From Paralvinella palmiformis (Eukaryota; Annelida; Polychaeta; Terebellida; Alvinellidae), in the NCBI GenBank assembly GCA_025642065.1, contig JAODUP010000044.1, forward strand, positions 1,500,001-1,564,000: a stretch of DNA of 64,000 bases, read 5' to 3'. A program made the position numbers and the translations under genes. Shown here in pieces: positions 35,439 through 47,600 of this stretch. The notes below the pieces were generated by a model, which ran no database searches, was not told where the DNA came from, and saw nothing but the letters and a program-made list of their open reading frames with translations. Numbering within the stretch: position 1 is the first letter of the stretch; each line of letters begins with the position of its first letter.

Positions 35439-35732
35439 GGCTATTCGTCCGGATACGGACAAATAGCTCCAGATCGACTATAGGCTATTCGTCCGGACAC
35501 GGACAAATAGCTCGGACAAATAGCCTGGTCGTATCCGTATCTCGGTTGTACCACTTGTGCGAATTTGAATTGAACTCTCGCGAGGAATTTATCTGGACAT
35601 ACAGTCTGAGTACCGGCCTGGGCTATTCGTCCGTATCCGGACGTATAGCCCCAGGCACCGGCCTGAACTATTCGTACGGATATGGACGTAATGCCCCATT
35701 TAGGCTATTCGTCCGTGTCCGTAAGTATAGCT
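35439..35732. repeat. Cluster of five about 30-bp palindromes
   Basis: Units at 35439-35468, 35483-35513, 35621-35650, 35665-35695 and 35703-35732 each read GGCTATTCGTCCG on one arm and CGGACRAATAGC (or a variant) on the other, so each can fold into a hairpin with almost no loop. Spacing is irregular. The block is bounded by GGTTATAT (35411) and TATAACC (35743), a possible outer inverted repeat. Probably a MITE or foldback element; no coding role. Confidence 0.6.
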
Positions 35733-35944
35733 ACTCCGTCCTATAACCACACTCAAAAATGTAATTTCCAGTTGTAATTTCCAAAATTAGTGCCTGTTGC
35801 CTCAAAGTGAAAGGAAGTGTTTTAGGTAATAGGTACACCCAGGCCAGTGAGAATATTAATACTAATAATAGGCAAGTAATTATATTGATTTCGTAAATTA
35901 TTAATGTATTAATATTTTGCTTGGTTGAAACACGTTTTACCAGA

Positions 35945-36296
35945 GAGCTTAAATATAAAATTCACTGGTGAGCAAGTGTCCACTTTTTCTTTTCATTTGA
36001 CACTTAATGCATTGTAATATTTTTAAGACGTGACTTCATAACCCGGGTGACATATTATAGTGTTAAAATGTGACTTCGTACAATGAAATCAAGTTTTAGA
36101 ATATGAGACATCACTTTGTGTTGATGAAGTACAATGAATTACAAAAATACAATTACATACACTATTTTGTATTTATTGAAACAACTATATTTATAGTGAA
36201 AGCTCACATAAACATAATCAAAAAATTTGAATGTTGGCTAAATGTCCCTCCTGCAAATAATGGCTAAATGTCCGTTGACTAAATGTCGCAGATTCG
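35945..36296 (-). mobile_element. Truncated copy of the ACATTTAGCCAA element
   Basis: Matches parts of the 60431-62892 element and of its nested MITE: ATTCACTGGTGAGCAAGTGT at about 35961, GTGACTTC...AACCCGGGTGAC, and the terminal array TTGGCTAAATGTCC repeated to 36290. It ends against the LINE copy at 36297, which it evidently interrupted. Confidence 0.55.
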
Positions 36297-37182
36297 TCTC
36301 TATCATGTCACCTCTAGCTTGTCTATAGTAGATGCTGGATAGATCTAGGACAGTAATTCTCTCAACATAAGACAGTGCCGGGGCTAGATTTTTTGCTTGG
36401 CGTTGGGCATTCTACAACAGTTCACAGTCTTTTTTTAATACTGGGTACCAGGCAGTTTTCCCATATTCGAGATGTGGCCTAAAAAGAGAGGTGTACAAAG
36501 TCTTCACTGTTGCATTATCAAGTTACTTATATAATCTTCTGATCAGGCCTAATAGTTTGTTAGCCATATTTACATTTTTTCCCCAGTGCATACTGAATGT
36601 CAACTTGGTGTCAACATAAACACCAAAATCCTTTTCCAGCTCTGTGGTCTGTAAGTTAGCCTGGACTCCCTCTTTGTGCATGTGCAAGATGCATAACTTT
36701 ACATTTTTCAGCATTAAACCTCAGCTGCCATAGGTTAGATCATTCTTCCAGGGCATCCATGTCGTCTTGTAATAGCTGAGCTTGTTTTGGGTTGTTCAGT
36801 GTTCTAAATTTTTTTATGTCATCAGGAAACATCTGTATGCTTGAGTGGACCACTTCTGGCATGTTATTAATGAAACAGATAAATAGGAATGGCCTCAACA
36901 CACTACCTTGAGGGATTCCACTCAGAACAAGCGCTACCAGTGACTTCATGCCATTGACTACTACTTGCTGATTTCTTTGAAATAAAATGTACTCTATCCA
37001 TTTCCGTATTTTACCTGATATGCTATATCCTTTGATTTTCATCAGGAGTCGCTGATGCAGAACAGAGTCAAATGCTTTTGCAAAATCAAGATACACAGCA
37101 TCCATATTATTTCCCATGTCCATTGGTTCTGTCCATTTGTCCAGGACTGCCAACAGTTGAGTGATACAAGAGTGACCTTTTT

Positions 37183-37325
37183 GGGTTTTCTCAACAAAAA
37201 GGTAACAAACACAGTAAAACATGTCATGTGATAACTGAAGGAAAGCCACCAGTGTTCCTGACCACGCCAACCATTTTCACCATCCAGACACCAGAATTAA
37301 AGTCATAAGTTTGTTTATTTGTTTG
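37183..37325 (+). repeat. 145-bp repeat, copy 1 (inside a LINE)
   Basis: Nearly identical to 38617-38765, including CAACAAAAAGGTAACAAACA and TTTGTTTATTTGTTTGTG at the end. Comparison with LINE copy 1 (22513-22535) shows it is an insertion there, so it is mobile. No tRNA-like boxes. Confidence 0.65.
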
Positions 37326-37775
37326 TGATGAAACCATGTTGGCATTTTGTGAGGAGTTGGTTTTCAACCATATGATGCATGATATGGTCCCTGATGATCT
37401 ATTCTAGAGTCTTACAGATGACTGGAGTTAGGCTTACTGGTCTGTAGTTTTTGGCCTGGTGTCTGTTACCTTTCTTGAAAATGGGGGACACCAGCCCCAT
37501 CTTCCAGCCAACTGGTATTTTCCCCAGGTCAAGAGACTGTCTGAAGATCAGGTATAGTGGTTCAGCTATAATTTCTTGTAGTTCCTTTAATACTCTGGAT
37601 GCAGCTCCATCGGGTTCTGGGGATTTGTTTGGATTCATCTTGGATAGCTTCTTTGCTACATCTACCGGTGTAATTTTTATATCCATCAATTCACTGTCTG
37701 TATGGCTTGTGAATGTATCTGGCATGTTGTTTGTATCTTCTCTTGTGAATACAGAAGGGGAAAAGTTGTTTAATA

Positions 37776-38056
37776 CAGTGTTTCAGCTAGGTTTTGAAAA
37801 GTACAGGGTGCAGTTGACAGATGGAGGGCACTTTTATGCATGAAAGATATTTTTGAGGGCACATCATTTGAAATAAGTTTTTTAGTTAATTTTGGCATTT
37901 AGTTTATATTCATGAAATGGAGCTTGTGACAGTATCATAATTACCAATAACACCAGGCACCCTATAAATACACAGGGCGCAAAATAAAATGTACAGAGCG
38001 CAGTTAAATAGGGGCAGGGTGTTGCGCCACCATGTAATGGCCTAGCTGGAATACTG
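37776..38056. mobile_element. 281-bp MITE with TAATA target duplication
   Basis: Inverted ends CAGTGTTTCAGCTAGG and CAGTATTCCAGCTAGG (right end as reverse complement), flanked by TAATA at 37771-37775 and 38057-38061. The uninterrupted sequence is seen in LINE copy 1 at 22104-22125 (reverse complement). CAGTG starts and GGGCGC/GGGCAC subterminal repeats suit a hAT-like MITE, but the duplication visible is 5 bp, not 8. Confidence 0.7.
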
Positions 38057-38616
38057 TAATACATCCACCTTCTGCTTGTCTGTTGTACTGAGACTACCAT
38101 CTTCTTGGGCTAAGTGTGCAATGCCTGTTCTTGTTTTGAGTTTAGATTGCGCATATTTATAGAAGACTTTAGAGATTTCTTACTCTCTTTTGCTAGTTTG
38201 TTCTCGAATTCCTTTTGTGCACTATGACACTCCCATTTTGCCTGATTTCTCACTTTAGTTAATTACTCAGAACATTGCACTGATCAACTCAGTAAATGTC
38301 AATAAGTTTACCGAAATATTAAACTGGTTAACTTCATCTGTCCTAGACCATAGCTGTGTGGTCCAAATCCGCTTTTATCTCATAAATCCTGAAGACCTAT
38401 CAGAATTATAATGTCAACTTGAGTTAGGAATACACGGTTAATTTGTCCATATTCTTTTTCAGTTTGATCGATTCAAGGATATCTTACAGTTACAGCTCTT
38501 GATATCAGGATAATATTTTAATATCAGCCATGGGTAGGTTTACTTATTAATCATTTCCTCTGTGCCAAAACTATAAAAGATTTGTTAATACAATTACAAT
38601 AGTGAAATGACTGATT

Positions 38617-38765
38617 AATTGGGTTTTCCCAACAAAAAGGTAACAAACACAGTAAAACATGTCATGTGATAACTGAAGGAAAGCAACTGGTGTTCCCGAC
38701 CACGCCAACCATTTTCACCATCCAGACACCAGAATTTGAGTCGTAAGTTTGTTTATTTGTTTGTG
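38617..38765 (+). repeat. 145-bp repeat, copy 2
   Basis: Direct repeat of 37183-37325, 1.44 kb away, with about 95 percent identity by eye. It lies outside the LINE in AT-rich sequence. Confidence 0.65.
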
Positions 38766-38959
38766 TTTCTCAATTAAATGTTACTGTTGATTAACTATAG
38801 TAGATTACTTTTTATATTGCTTATTTAAATATTTATATGATAATTATATCTCTTAATTTATACTTGACTGTCAATTTCAAGCTATGCGAGCCTCCAGGCT
38901 AGGAAAAATACTCCATCAGGTAGGTCTGTATAGTACGACTAGAAAAATAAATCCCTAAT

Positions 38960-38980
38960 ACATTTCTGTATGTATATGTT

Positions 38981-39013
<33 letters not shown>

Positions 39014-39215
39014 AAATGACTAGATACTTATATTTTAAATATATAAGAGAGAGAGAGAAACATTTCTGTATGTATATGTTTATATATATATATAAATATA
39101 TATATATAATATATTCAATTAAATGACTAGATACTTATATTTTAAATATATATGAGGAGAGAGAAAACACTACTGTATATATAGGAGAGAGAAACATTTC
39201 TGTATGTATATGTTT

Positions 39216-39252
<37 letters not shown>

Positions 39253-39305
39253 CAATTAAATGACTAGATACTTATATTTTAAATATATATATAGAGAGAG
39301 AGAGA
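38960..39305. repeat. Three tandem units of about 100-130 bp
   Basis: Each unit has TTCTGTATGTATATGTTTAT, a (TA)n, CAATTAAATGACTAGATACT and a GA-rich end. Units begin near 38964, 39063 and 39197. A minisatellite built around microsatellites. Confidence 0.8.
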
Positions 39306-39442
39306 AACACACTGAACTGAATATACTAAATCAAAACCTTTACAGATATTTTTCACTTATTAATTCAAAATTAACGTTTATGACATTTATTAATGTGATA
39401 AATCCTGTGAAGCAATTTTGGTTATGGATTTTCTTCCGGATA

Positions 39443-39632
39443 TTTTATACATGATGATGATGTTTTATGCCCTCTTTTGAGCACATGGTCAGTTAAATGG
39501 ACTGATTGACCTCCAAAGGTAATGGAGCAAATTCAAAAATGAAACACTTCAGATATGCCCATGCCAAGATTCGAACTCGGGGGTTGTGATCTGTGGTCCA
39601 ATGTGCTACCAACTATAGCCTGGAGGCGTCCT
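39443..39632 (-). repeat. tRNA-derived SINE (SINE-C), copy 2
   Basis: Minus strand: A-box-like TATAGTTGGTAGCACATTGG and B box GAGTTCGAATCTT, with the same body and distal end as 25382-25558. It ends in ATG/ATC repeats on the tail side. Confidence 0.7.
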
Positions 39633-40024
39633 TGATATTTACATAGGTTATGAAGGCAAAATGCCCCAGGCCAAAACATCCCTTCATATATAGACATGGG
39701 CAAATTGCTTGCATATTGAGTTGCACATGCATACAAATGTCAGTATTTGGTTGCCTTATATAATATGAGTCATAATTATATGTATATATTTATTGCAACC
39801 CTAAACTGTGCAAATTTTAAAGGTGAACCGGTCTATTGTGCAAAATTTCCATGCCTGATTAACCATAAAGATAAAACTAGTATTGGAATATTGGAACTAT
39901 CTCTCTCTCTCTATATATATATTATATATGAGATTGTTTAATTAAATAGTAATTAAAATTTAGGCATATTCAGTCTTATTTATTGTGCAATATATAATGA
40001 ATTATTTCAACTATTTTTATTCAG

Positions 40025-40059
40025 GATATATTGTGTACTCGGATGTTGATGATTTCGAG
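40025..40059 (+). CDS. Tentative upstream exon of the UNC5-type gene
   Basis: Between TTTTTATTCAG and a strong GTATGT donor, 35 bp encode YIVYSDVDDFE in the only stop-free frame compatible with phase 1 in and phase 0 out. Phase 0 out matches the start of the exon at 44697. The LINE at 40.4-42.9 kb would then sit inside this intron. Too short to prove by sequence alone. Confidence 0.3.
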
Positions 40060-40369
40060 GTATGTATGCTCAATATATGTATTTCAGCTACAGTGTCACT
40101 GATATATATATATATATATATAAGTGTGTGTGTGTGTGTACAAGCTGTGTGTGTGTACAAGCTGTTATAAAAACTTGATAAGAATATACTGTCCTACAAT
40201 CTATTGGGAGATGTATGATGATTCCAAAATGACACTCACAGTCAGATGTTAAAGTGATACAGCCTGTAGTAAAACACATTAAGACAAACTGGATGAGTCA
40301 GGTATAACCATGTTGACCATCATTGATATCATCTCCTTAATTACTATGAAACGATTTTAAATAAACTCC

Positions 40370-42860
40370 AACATATTCAGAAAGACAATCTGTTGGGAAC
40401 CGATCAAAATTTCGATTACCTAAAACATAAAAATCAAGCACATATTTCTGAGTTGATGGATCTTTTCCTAAATGCAGGCTTCTTACCTACAATTCTTACC
40501 TATGACCACTCTTATTGATAACATATACATACAAAGAAGTAAAGAAACTAAATTAGCATCAGGAATAATATTAAATAATATATCAGATCATTTACCAGTG
40601 TTCTTGTTTTCCTAAAAATATAAATCCATGAAAACTGAGCCTTTAATCTTTGAGCATAGAAAATTCAATAACAACATGTATCAACAAATTTGTGAGGCCT
40701 TATCAAAAACAGATTGGTCTAGTCTAAACTCAAGTGATGCTGAAATGTGTTACAACATAATTATAGATAAAATAAATGATGTTATAAAATATTTTGCACC
40801 TAAAAAGATAACCATACCTGCCAAACATGTAATACGAGAACCATGGATAACCCCCGGAATCCTACATTCATCAAAACACTTAGATCAACTTTATAAAAAG
40901 CAATTGGGTAAAGAAAACGTATCACAGGAACATGTTAAATTTATAACTTACAGAAATAATTTTACCAGAATCAAATGTAAGCAAATGGAGATATATTATG
41001 GTAACTTATTTCAACAATACAAATCAAACATTAAGAAAACATGGAGCACATTAAATGAGATACTCAATAGAAAAAATGACAAAACATCAATATTAAATTC
41101 GAGTTGTGGACATGACAGTGTGAATATGCTATTACTAAAACACATAAAATTTGTCATTTCGTTACCACTTAGCATAGCTGTAAATAAATAACTTAAAATT
41201 GCAAAAGTAATACAAATTATAGACCAATTTCGCTTTTACCTAGCATATCCAAAATATATGAAAAAATAGTCCATAATCGTTTGTACAATTACATTACAAT
41301 TAACTTGTTAATGAACAAGAACCAATATGCACTCCGTAAAGGTCACTCCACAATAAATGCATTTTCCAAATTTACTTATGATACTCTACTTGCATTGGAA
41401 TCGAGTAATTATACTCTTTCTGTGTTTCTGGATCTCTCTAATGTCTTTGATACAATAAATCACAATCTTTTATGTAAAAAAGTATGCCATTACGGCATAC
41501 GCGGTGTTACCTTGGAGTGGTTCAGGAGTTATCTAACAGAGAGAAAACAATGTCTATTATAAATGGATTGATTCAAAATTATTTCCCATAACTTGTGGTG
41601 TGACCAATTTCGCTTTTACCTAGCACATCCAAAATATATGAAAAAATAGTCCATAATCGTTTGTACAATTACATTACAATTAACTTGTTAATGAACAAGA
41701 ACCAATATGCACTCCGTAAAGGTCACTCCACAATAAATGCATTTTCCAAATTTACTTATGATACTCTACTTGCATTGGAATCGAGTAATTATACTCTTTC
41801 TGTGTTTCTGGATCTCTCTAATGTCTTTGATACAATAAATCACAATCTTTTATGTAAAAAAGTATGCCATTACGGCATACGCGGTGTTACCTTGGAGTGG
41901 TTCAGGAGTTATCTAACAGAGAGAAAACAATGTCTATTATAAATGGTATTGATTCAAAATTATTTCCCATAACTTGTGGTGTACCACAGGGATCCATATT
42001 GGGACCACTCCTCTTCATTTTATACTCAAATGATCTACCAGGATCCCTCCGGTGCACCGCATGTATACTATTTGTAGATGATACAACAATTTATGTATCT
42101 GGTAAAAATATTACGGAATTATATAAACTCGTTAATCAAGACATTAGCTGAGTGGTTTAAGGTGAATAAATTATCTTGAAATATAAGCAAAACAGTACTC
42201 TTCTAAAAAAATAAGAATGTTAAGTCAGACACACATGTATTAAAATTAGATAATACAATTATTAATCAAGTTAAATTTCTGGGACTACTAATAGATGAAA
42301 ACCTAAACTGGTATGAGCATATAGATAGTTGTAGATCAAACATATCTGGTGGATTATATGCCCTCAATAAAATTAAGCATATCTTAACTACACACAATAT
42401 GAGAACAGTATACCACAGCTTGATATATCCCTATTTAACATATGGCATGCTATTGTGGGGTTGTAGTCACTCAACGTACTTACGGAGATTAGAAATTTTG
42501 CAGAAAAAGGCAATCAGGACCGTCTCGAAATCAAACTATAATGCTCATATCGAACCCTTATTTAAGAAGCTACAGATTCTAAAGCTAAAGGACATATGTA
42601 CTTTTCAACTTTCAAAACTAATGTATTCATTCATTAATATTTCTTTACCAGATCCCCTAATGACGATGTTCACTGTAAATAGACATATTCATTCACACAA
42701 AACAAGATGCCTTCACCAGCCACACATACAATACAGAAAAACAGCATTTTTACCAAAGACATTTATTTACCTAGAACCTGAAATATGGTACAAACAATAA
42801 GACAGTTGAGGTCGCAACATAGCATTAATATATCTGTAAAGATATTTCTTACGAACTCAA
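40370..42860 (+). pseudogene. CR1/Jockey-like LINE with an internal tandem duplication
   Basis: Plus strand: end of the endonuclease (about 40500-40620, reading ISDHLPVFLF), linker 40628-41191 (HVIREPWITPGILHSSKHLD), RT motif A (SVFLDLSNVFDTINH) present twice, motif B GVPQGSILGPLLFILYSNDL at 41980-42040, motif C LFVDDTTIYVSG (V in place of the usual A), and the C-terminal domain 42399-42800 (LIYPYLTYGMLLWG). Frame breaks between pieces make it inactive. A 380-bp block containing motif A is duplicated in tandem. It is sense-oriented within the proposed 5' intron of the UNC5-type gene. Confidence 0.8.
41222..41981 (+). repeat. 380-bp tandem duplication
   Basis: 41222-41601 and 41602-41981 are almost identical: by eye one substitution (AGCATATCC/AGCACATCC) and one 1-bp indel (AAATGGATTG/AAATGGTATTG). 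The 93-codon frame at 41281 and 41661 is the same. Confidence 0.9.
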
Positions 42861-43989
42861 ATTAACAAAGTCATTTATGAATTACATACATTGTATAATA
42901 TATTGTACAATATTATGTTATGCTATCGCCATAATCAGTGCCCTAGGACAGTGGACATAGATCATTAAATACGTAACTTTTAGGCCACTGCATATAATCA
43001 ATTATGTTCTACATGTTTGGTCTTTATTTTGGAGGTTACAGTTTTTTGCTTGTCTGTTGGCCTGATGGTATATGCTTGTAAATAATATTATTTAAAATCT
43101 CTACACCACTTTGATTCAGTTGGAAAACAGATTAAAGTCAGAATATTGTCACACTCAATTCAGTCATTCAGTCAATAAATCTAGACAAACTAAACAATAT
43201 GAAGTCTAGATATGTAGCACATAGGTGTCTGGCGATTGCTCGTAAAAAGCAATTGACACAGCTGAGGTCTTTTTCTGGTGTTCTGGAATTCTAGAAGTGC
43301 TCCAGAAGCTGAAGTGTTTGGTGTCATTTAGTAAGATGGAGACAGTAATATGTGACCTTTTAAGGGATAGACAATGGTAAACTCCAATGGATGACATACC
43401 TTCCAACAACATCTCTTCCATTTGACAAGTTGAAAATGTTCAATTCTTATGACTGCCCTATGTCAAGAAATTGTGATCATTAAATAATTTTGGCAATGAC
43501 CCGAAAACAATATTTCATACTCTCATACAACACTAACATACTTATACCCCAACAATATTTAGAAATTAGCCATCAAGACACCCCAGCCTTGTTGAAACAA
43601 TCACAATGCTGTCTTGATGTTCCACCAACAGAAGCACTACTTATTGGTGCATATATCCAGAATATAAGGTAATTGCAATTTCAATTTTCTTTCAATAGAT
43701 ACTGGGTTTTTTACCCTGTGACCCCAGATCAATAAACAAATAATGTACGTATCACGTAGAATGTATAATGCAGCCCAGCAAAGTAATGTAACATAGTCAT
43801 CCAATTACTATGCCAAGGTTTGTCAATAATTATGATCCCATGAGCAACTGTAGCTAACATGGAGTGGACAGGGCCAACCAGAGGTCTAGTGGCTGGAGGG
43901 GAGGGTGGGGTCATTGTATACTTATATTTTCACTGTATAACAGTACATTTTAAAAACTCATGAACTTCAAATAAAATAGATTCTTTCAT

Positions 43990-44100
43990 TCTATTAACCA
44001 GGGCTGGAGTTTAACCCCGGTTAAACTGATTTAGCCCAGCCTGCCGGGTTAAACCTAGGTTTTACTAGTTTAACCCAGGTTAAACTGGGCTCATGTTTTT
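43990..44100. repeat. GGTTAAAC-rich repeat end
   Basis: CAGGGCTGGAGTTTAACCCC followed by several GTTAAAC/GTTTAAC blocks. A CAGGGCTG start with short subterminal repeats suits a hAT-type end; no partner end was found. Confidence 0.35.
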
Positions 44101-44696
44101 GTAATGCTTTTTGAAGTAGTTTATTTGTAATTCCCATATGCCAGCTTTGGAAGTAATTAACACAGTGTTTGCTGTAATCGTTTTCCTTTGATGTGGCTTC
44201 TATGGTCATTCTTTGCGTGGCCTCATTTACCATTCCGTACAATGACACACCCTCACAGTTTTAAGTATGTGGCTTCCATACAACCAAAGAGATATGAAGA
44301 GGGGAAAAGTGAAGATTGAATTATAATCTCATTGTCTCTCAAAGTAATATATACACTGAATAAGTTCTTAATATTTTGCTGCTGTTAACGGAGTTATCAA
44401 ATATGGCCACTATTAAGGGTGGTAAACCAGGTTGCCTTGTGCGAATGTTATTAAATAAATACAAATGTAGATTCTTGAATATTTTCCTACTTGAATAAGT
44501 TCTCTGTCAATTTATTTATATATCACTTAGGTTAGATCGAAGCTGTTTCTTTTTGTTCACTTTAAGTATATAACCCCATTCTTAGAGATGAATACACTAG
44601 GAAATTTATTGAAGGTGGATGAAGTGAATACATATATAGAACTTGACTATGATAAACAAAATGGAAATAATATAATTAATTTTTTTTATATTACAG

Positions 44697-47600
44697 TCTG
44701 AACCAGATGTCTCACTTCAGTTACTAGGTACATGCATTTGTAATTATGACATTTTAAATGTGGTTCATACGAGTGGTATCCATAAACTAAATTTGACAGT
44801 AAAATTGTATTAATTTATCTTTAAAAATATATTAAAACTCATTAAATCACGTTTCATGTTCTGGAGATTATAACTTACTTTTATGAAAAAGGGGAGTTTT
44901 TGTTTGGAGTTAAATATGGTGATCCACACCTGTCAAGGATATTAATATTGTATATTTAACTACACCACCCCCATTAGATTGTCTCATAAAGAAATAACTT
45001 CTTTTTTATTTATATTAGGCATGTCAGGTTATCAGAATAGATGTTTAAGAGATTCCGGCTTAGGAAGTTGCTCGAACAATACATCCCCTAAGTACATGAA
45101 TATTGAAGGCACAGACAATAATTATCGGTAATAGGAGCGATCTGAATTCTTGTTATTTTTTCTTCTCAATATCTCCTGTGTATTTCAGTGTGGTGTTTTT
45201 CTTTTAGGAATTTTGACGTGTCCAATTCAGAAGATTCTCCGTCCAGTTCAGATTCTGAAGATATCAGTTTTCATTGCCAGAAAGAGCATTTAACTCTGAA
45301 TAGGTATGAAATTATTAATCTCACAGATCTAGCTAGCAATGTACATATCTGACAAATTATTGCTCGTTTATTAAGTGATAAATAGTTACTAACACTTTAT
45401 TGTTGTGTAGGCTAGTTTGTGAATGTCTCTGGGTATATTTATATTTACATGAATATGTGAAAGTGTATAGAATGCTTATTATGTGTGTAGTACATATTGC
45501 ATACTATATTATGTAGTATACAATTTACTAATTTACACAATATCAGTTTTCTGTCAGACGTGAAACAAATACTTATTTATTTTATCCATATGAGAGTGTA
45601 TATAACTCAATAAATTGCATTAGTTAATTAATATTTATGGATATTTGTAATCTACAATTTATTATATATATATATATACACACATTTATCAGGAAATGTT
45701 CAAAGGTTGGATTGTCTACAACTTGTCACGGTAGGCTTATCATTATTTATTATATAAATGTTGATATTAAAAAGAAAACTAAATTTTGGTGGTTACAGTA
45801 ACTCTTAACTCCAGATTGGATAGAACTTATTCGTAATCTAACTAAAACTTATTGTGTTATGTTCAGTATAGATTGAACTATAAAGCTCTTGGGTTGGTAA
45901 ATATACTCTAACTATAGGATAATGGCAGATTTTTGGTGTATGTGCATGTGCATGTGTATGGAATTTATATTCAGAAACAAATAAAAATAATTGAGTGAAC
46001 TGGTGAAATAATTCTTTTAATTAACCAGTCATTAGTTAGTTCTTTGGGTGAAGTACAACGGGCTACACTAACTTGCAGACCTGGTGTAATTGTAATAGTA
46101 ACGATTACATTTTATTCACAGTAATAGTAAATCTCATTTTGAATGTAATTGTAATAGTTGATAAAGTAATAGTAATCCACTATGTCACTGCACCGTCAAA
46201 TCTCACTGTCACCTGATTGGCTGCTCAATCAACTCGTCATTTATAATATTGTTCATTAGTGATTCTGTAGCTGAGAAGCCACTCCATTTGAAACAGACTA
46301 AGTACTGTGTACTTAACCGAATCTAAGTTGATTACCACAGGCTCCCAATTATCCCCCAATTAAGAATCTATATCTGGCATCCCTGATTAGTGAATGTTGG
46401 CATTACTACTGTTCATATAAAGCTCCCTAGTTTACAGGTCCACACTGTGAGCTCTGGTGCCAACGGTGGCAGGTCTGAACCCCGCAAGAGGTCAAAACTT
46501 TTCCAGAGATTAATTTCTCGGCTCACAAGCGTGGGTGGCTGACCACGTTAAATCGCGCTGCCGTCTCCACTGAATTATTTAAAATAAACAGGGACGTTAA
46601 AAACCCATTGAGGACGTAAAACATTCTGGCAGTGACCACCCTCATGGTATTTCGGCTCCATCTTTCCGTACTGCTCCCCTGTGAGTGGTAGGGGAGGAGG
46701 TTTATCAACCACTCCAACATAGAGGTTGTGCCGAATAAGCGACAGCCTGGGGATTCTCACCGAACAACAAAACACCAGGTCCACACTATATCTTACAGCT
46801 GCTATCACTGCATCACATCTGATATACACATAACCTGATTTTTAATATATTTTATGCTGTATCTAGGATATTATCAATAATATAGACATCCACATAAAAA
46901 AGTATAAATCACAATGACTAAGGTATCACATCTGAGTCATTTTGAGATCCCTACTAATACTGACGTCAACTACAAAGCCAAATGTAAGCATTGTGGTTCA
47001 AGCATATCAGGCTCAGCCAAGACTGTTTCCAACTTCACCACAGTATTTATTTGTAGATTATAATATATTGTATACTGCATGTATTATTATTACATTATTA
47101 TATACCACATTTGAAAAATGACAAGAAAATAAATGTAACAGTAAACACATACCGTAATCTACTATTATAAAAATCTGAGAGCGCATTCACATTACTATGC
47201 AAGGGGTAATTGGTGTATTACCTGGTATTGTTGTATATACAATCTTGCTAATCATGCTCATTCAGCCATGGCAAGCATATATGGAAATTCTTCACCTATT
47301 GGGAATTTACTAGTTGTTAAGTGTAACTAGGTTCCTATAATGTAGTATACTGTTGAACTTCAAATGTACATTAATTCCCATCGGAAGGAACTAGATCATT
47401 ATACTCAAAATTAAGTAATTAATTTTTATGACACATATAACAGTTCTCCAAGGTGGCTCTATGCCAACAGAATCTGACTCCAAGTTCAATGATACTGCAA
47501 GAAAATCGGAGCTTCTTCATTTTGAGGATATTGAAGATCAATCCAGGTAAAGTATGTTATGGATTATAAATAAAAACATCAAATTAAATAATTAATAAAA

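Larger units (their letters stand above)
36297..38260 (-). pseudogene. LINE (FPDD family), copy 2
   Basis: Minus-strand counterpart of 21640-23690. The RT N-terminal part is at 37725-37399 (PDGAASRVLKELQEIIAEPL, GWKMGLVSPIFKKG), motif A to C at 37270-36740 (YLDFAKAFDSVLHQRLL, SGIPQGSVLRPFLF, MFPDDIKKFR), and the C-terminal domain at 36714-36523. It retains codons missing in copy 1 but has its own breaks and three nested insertions: a MITE at 37776-38056, a 145-bp repeat at about 37183-37325, and the ACATTTAGCCAA element at its 3' edge. Again FPDD replaces the usual ADD box. Confidence 0.8.

Noticed and set aside
37451..37843. 130-codon plus-strand ORF
   Set aside because: Reverse-strand shadow of the LINE reverse transcriptase fragment at 37399-37725.
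43490..43672. Open frame ending PTEALLIGAYIQNIR before a GT donor, as a further exon of the UNC5-type gene
   Set aside because: It would end in phase 2, but the next exon at 44697 only works with phase 0 (other phases hit stops), and no good acceptor precedes it.
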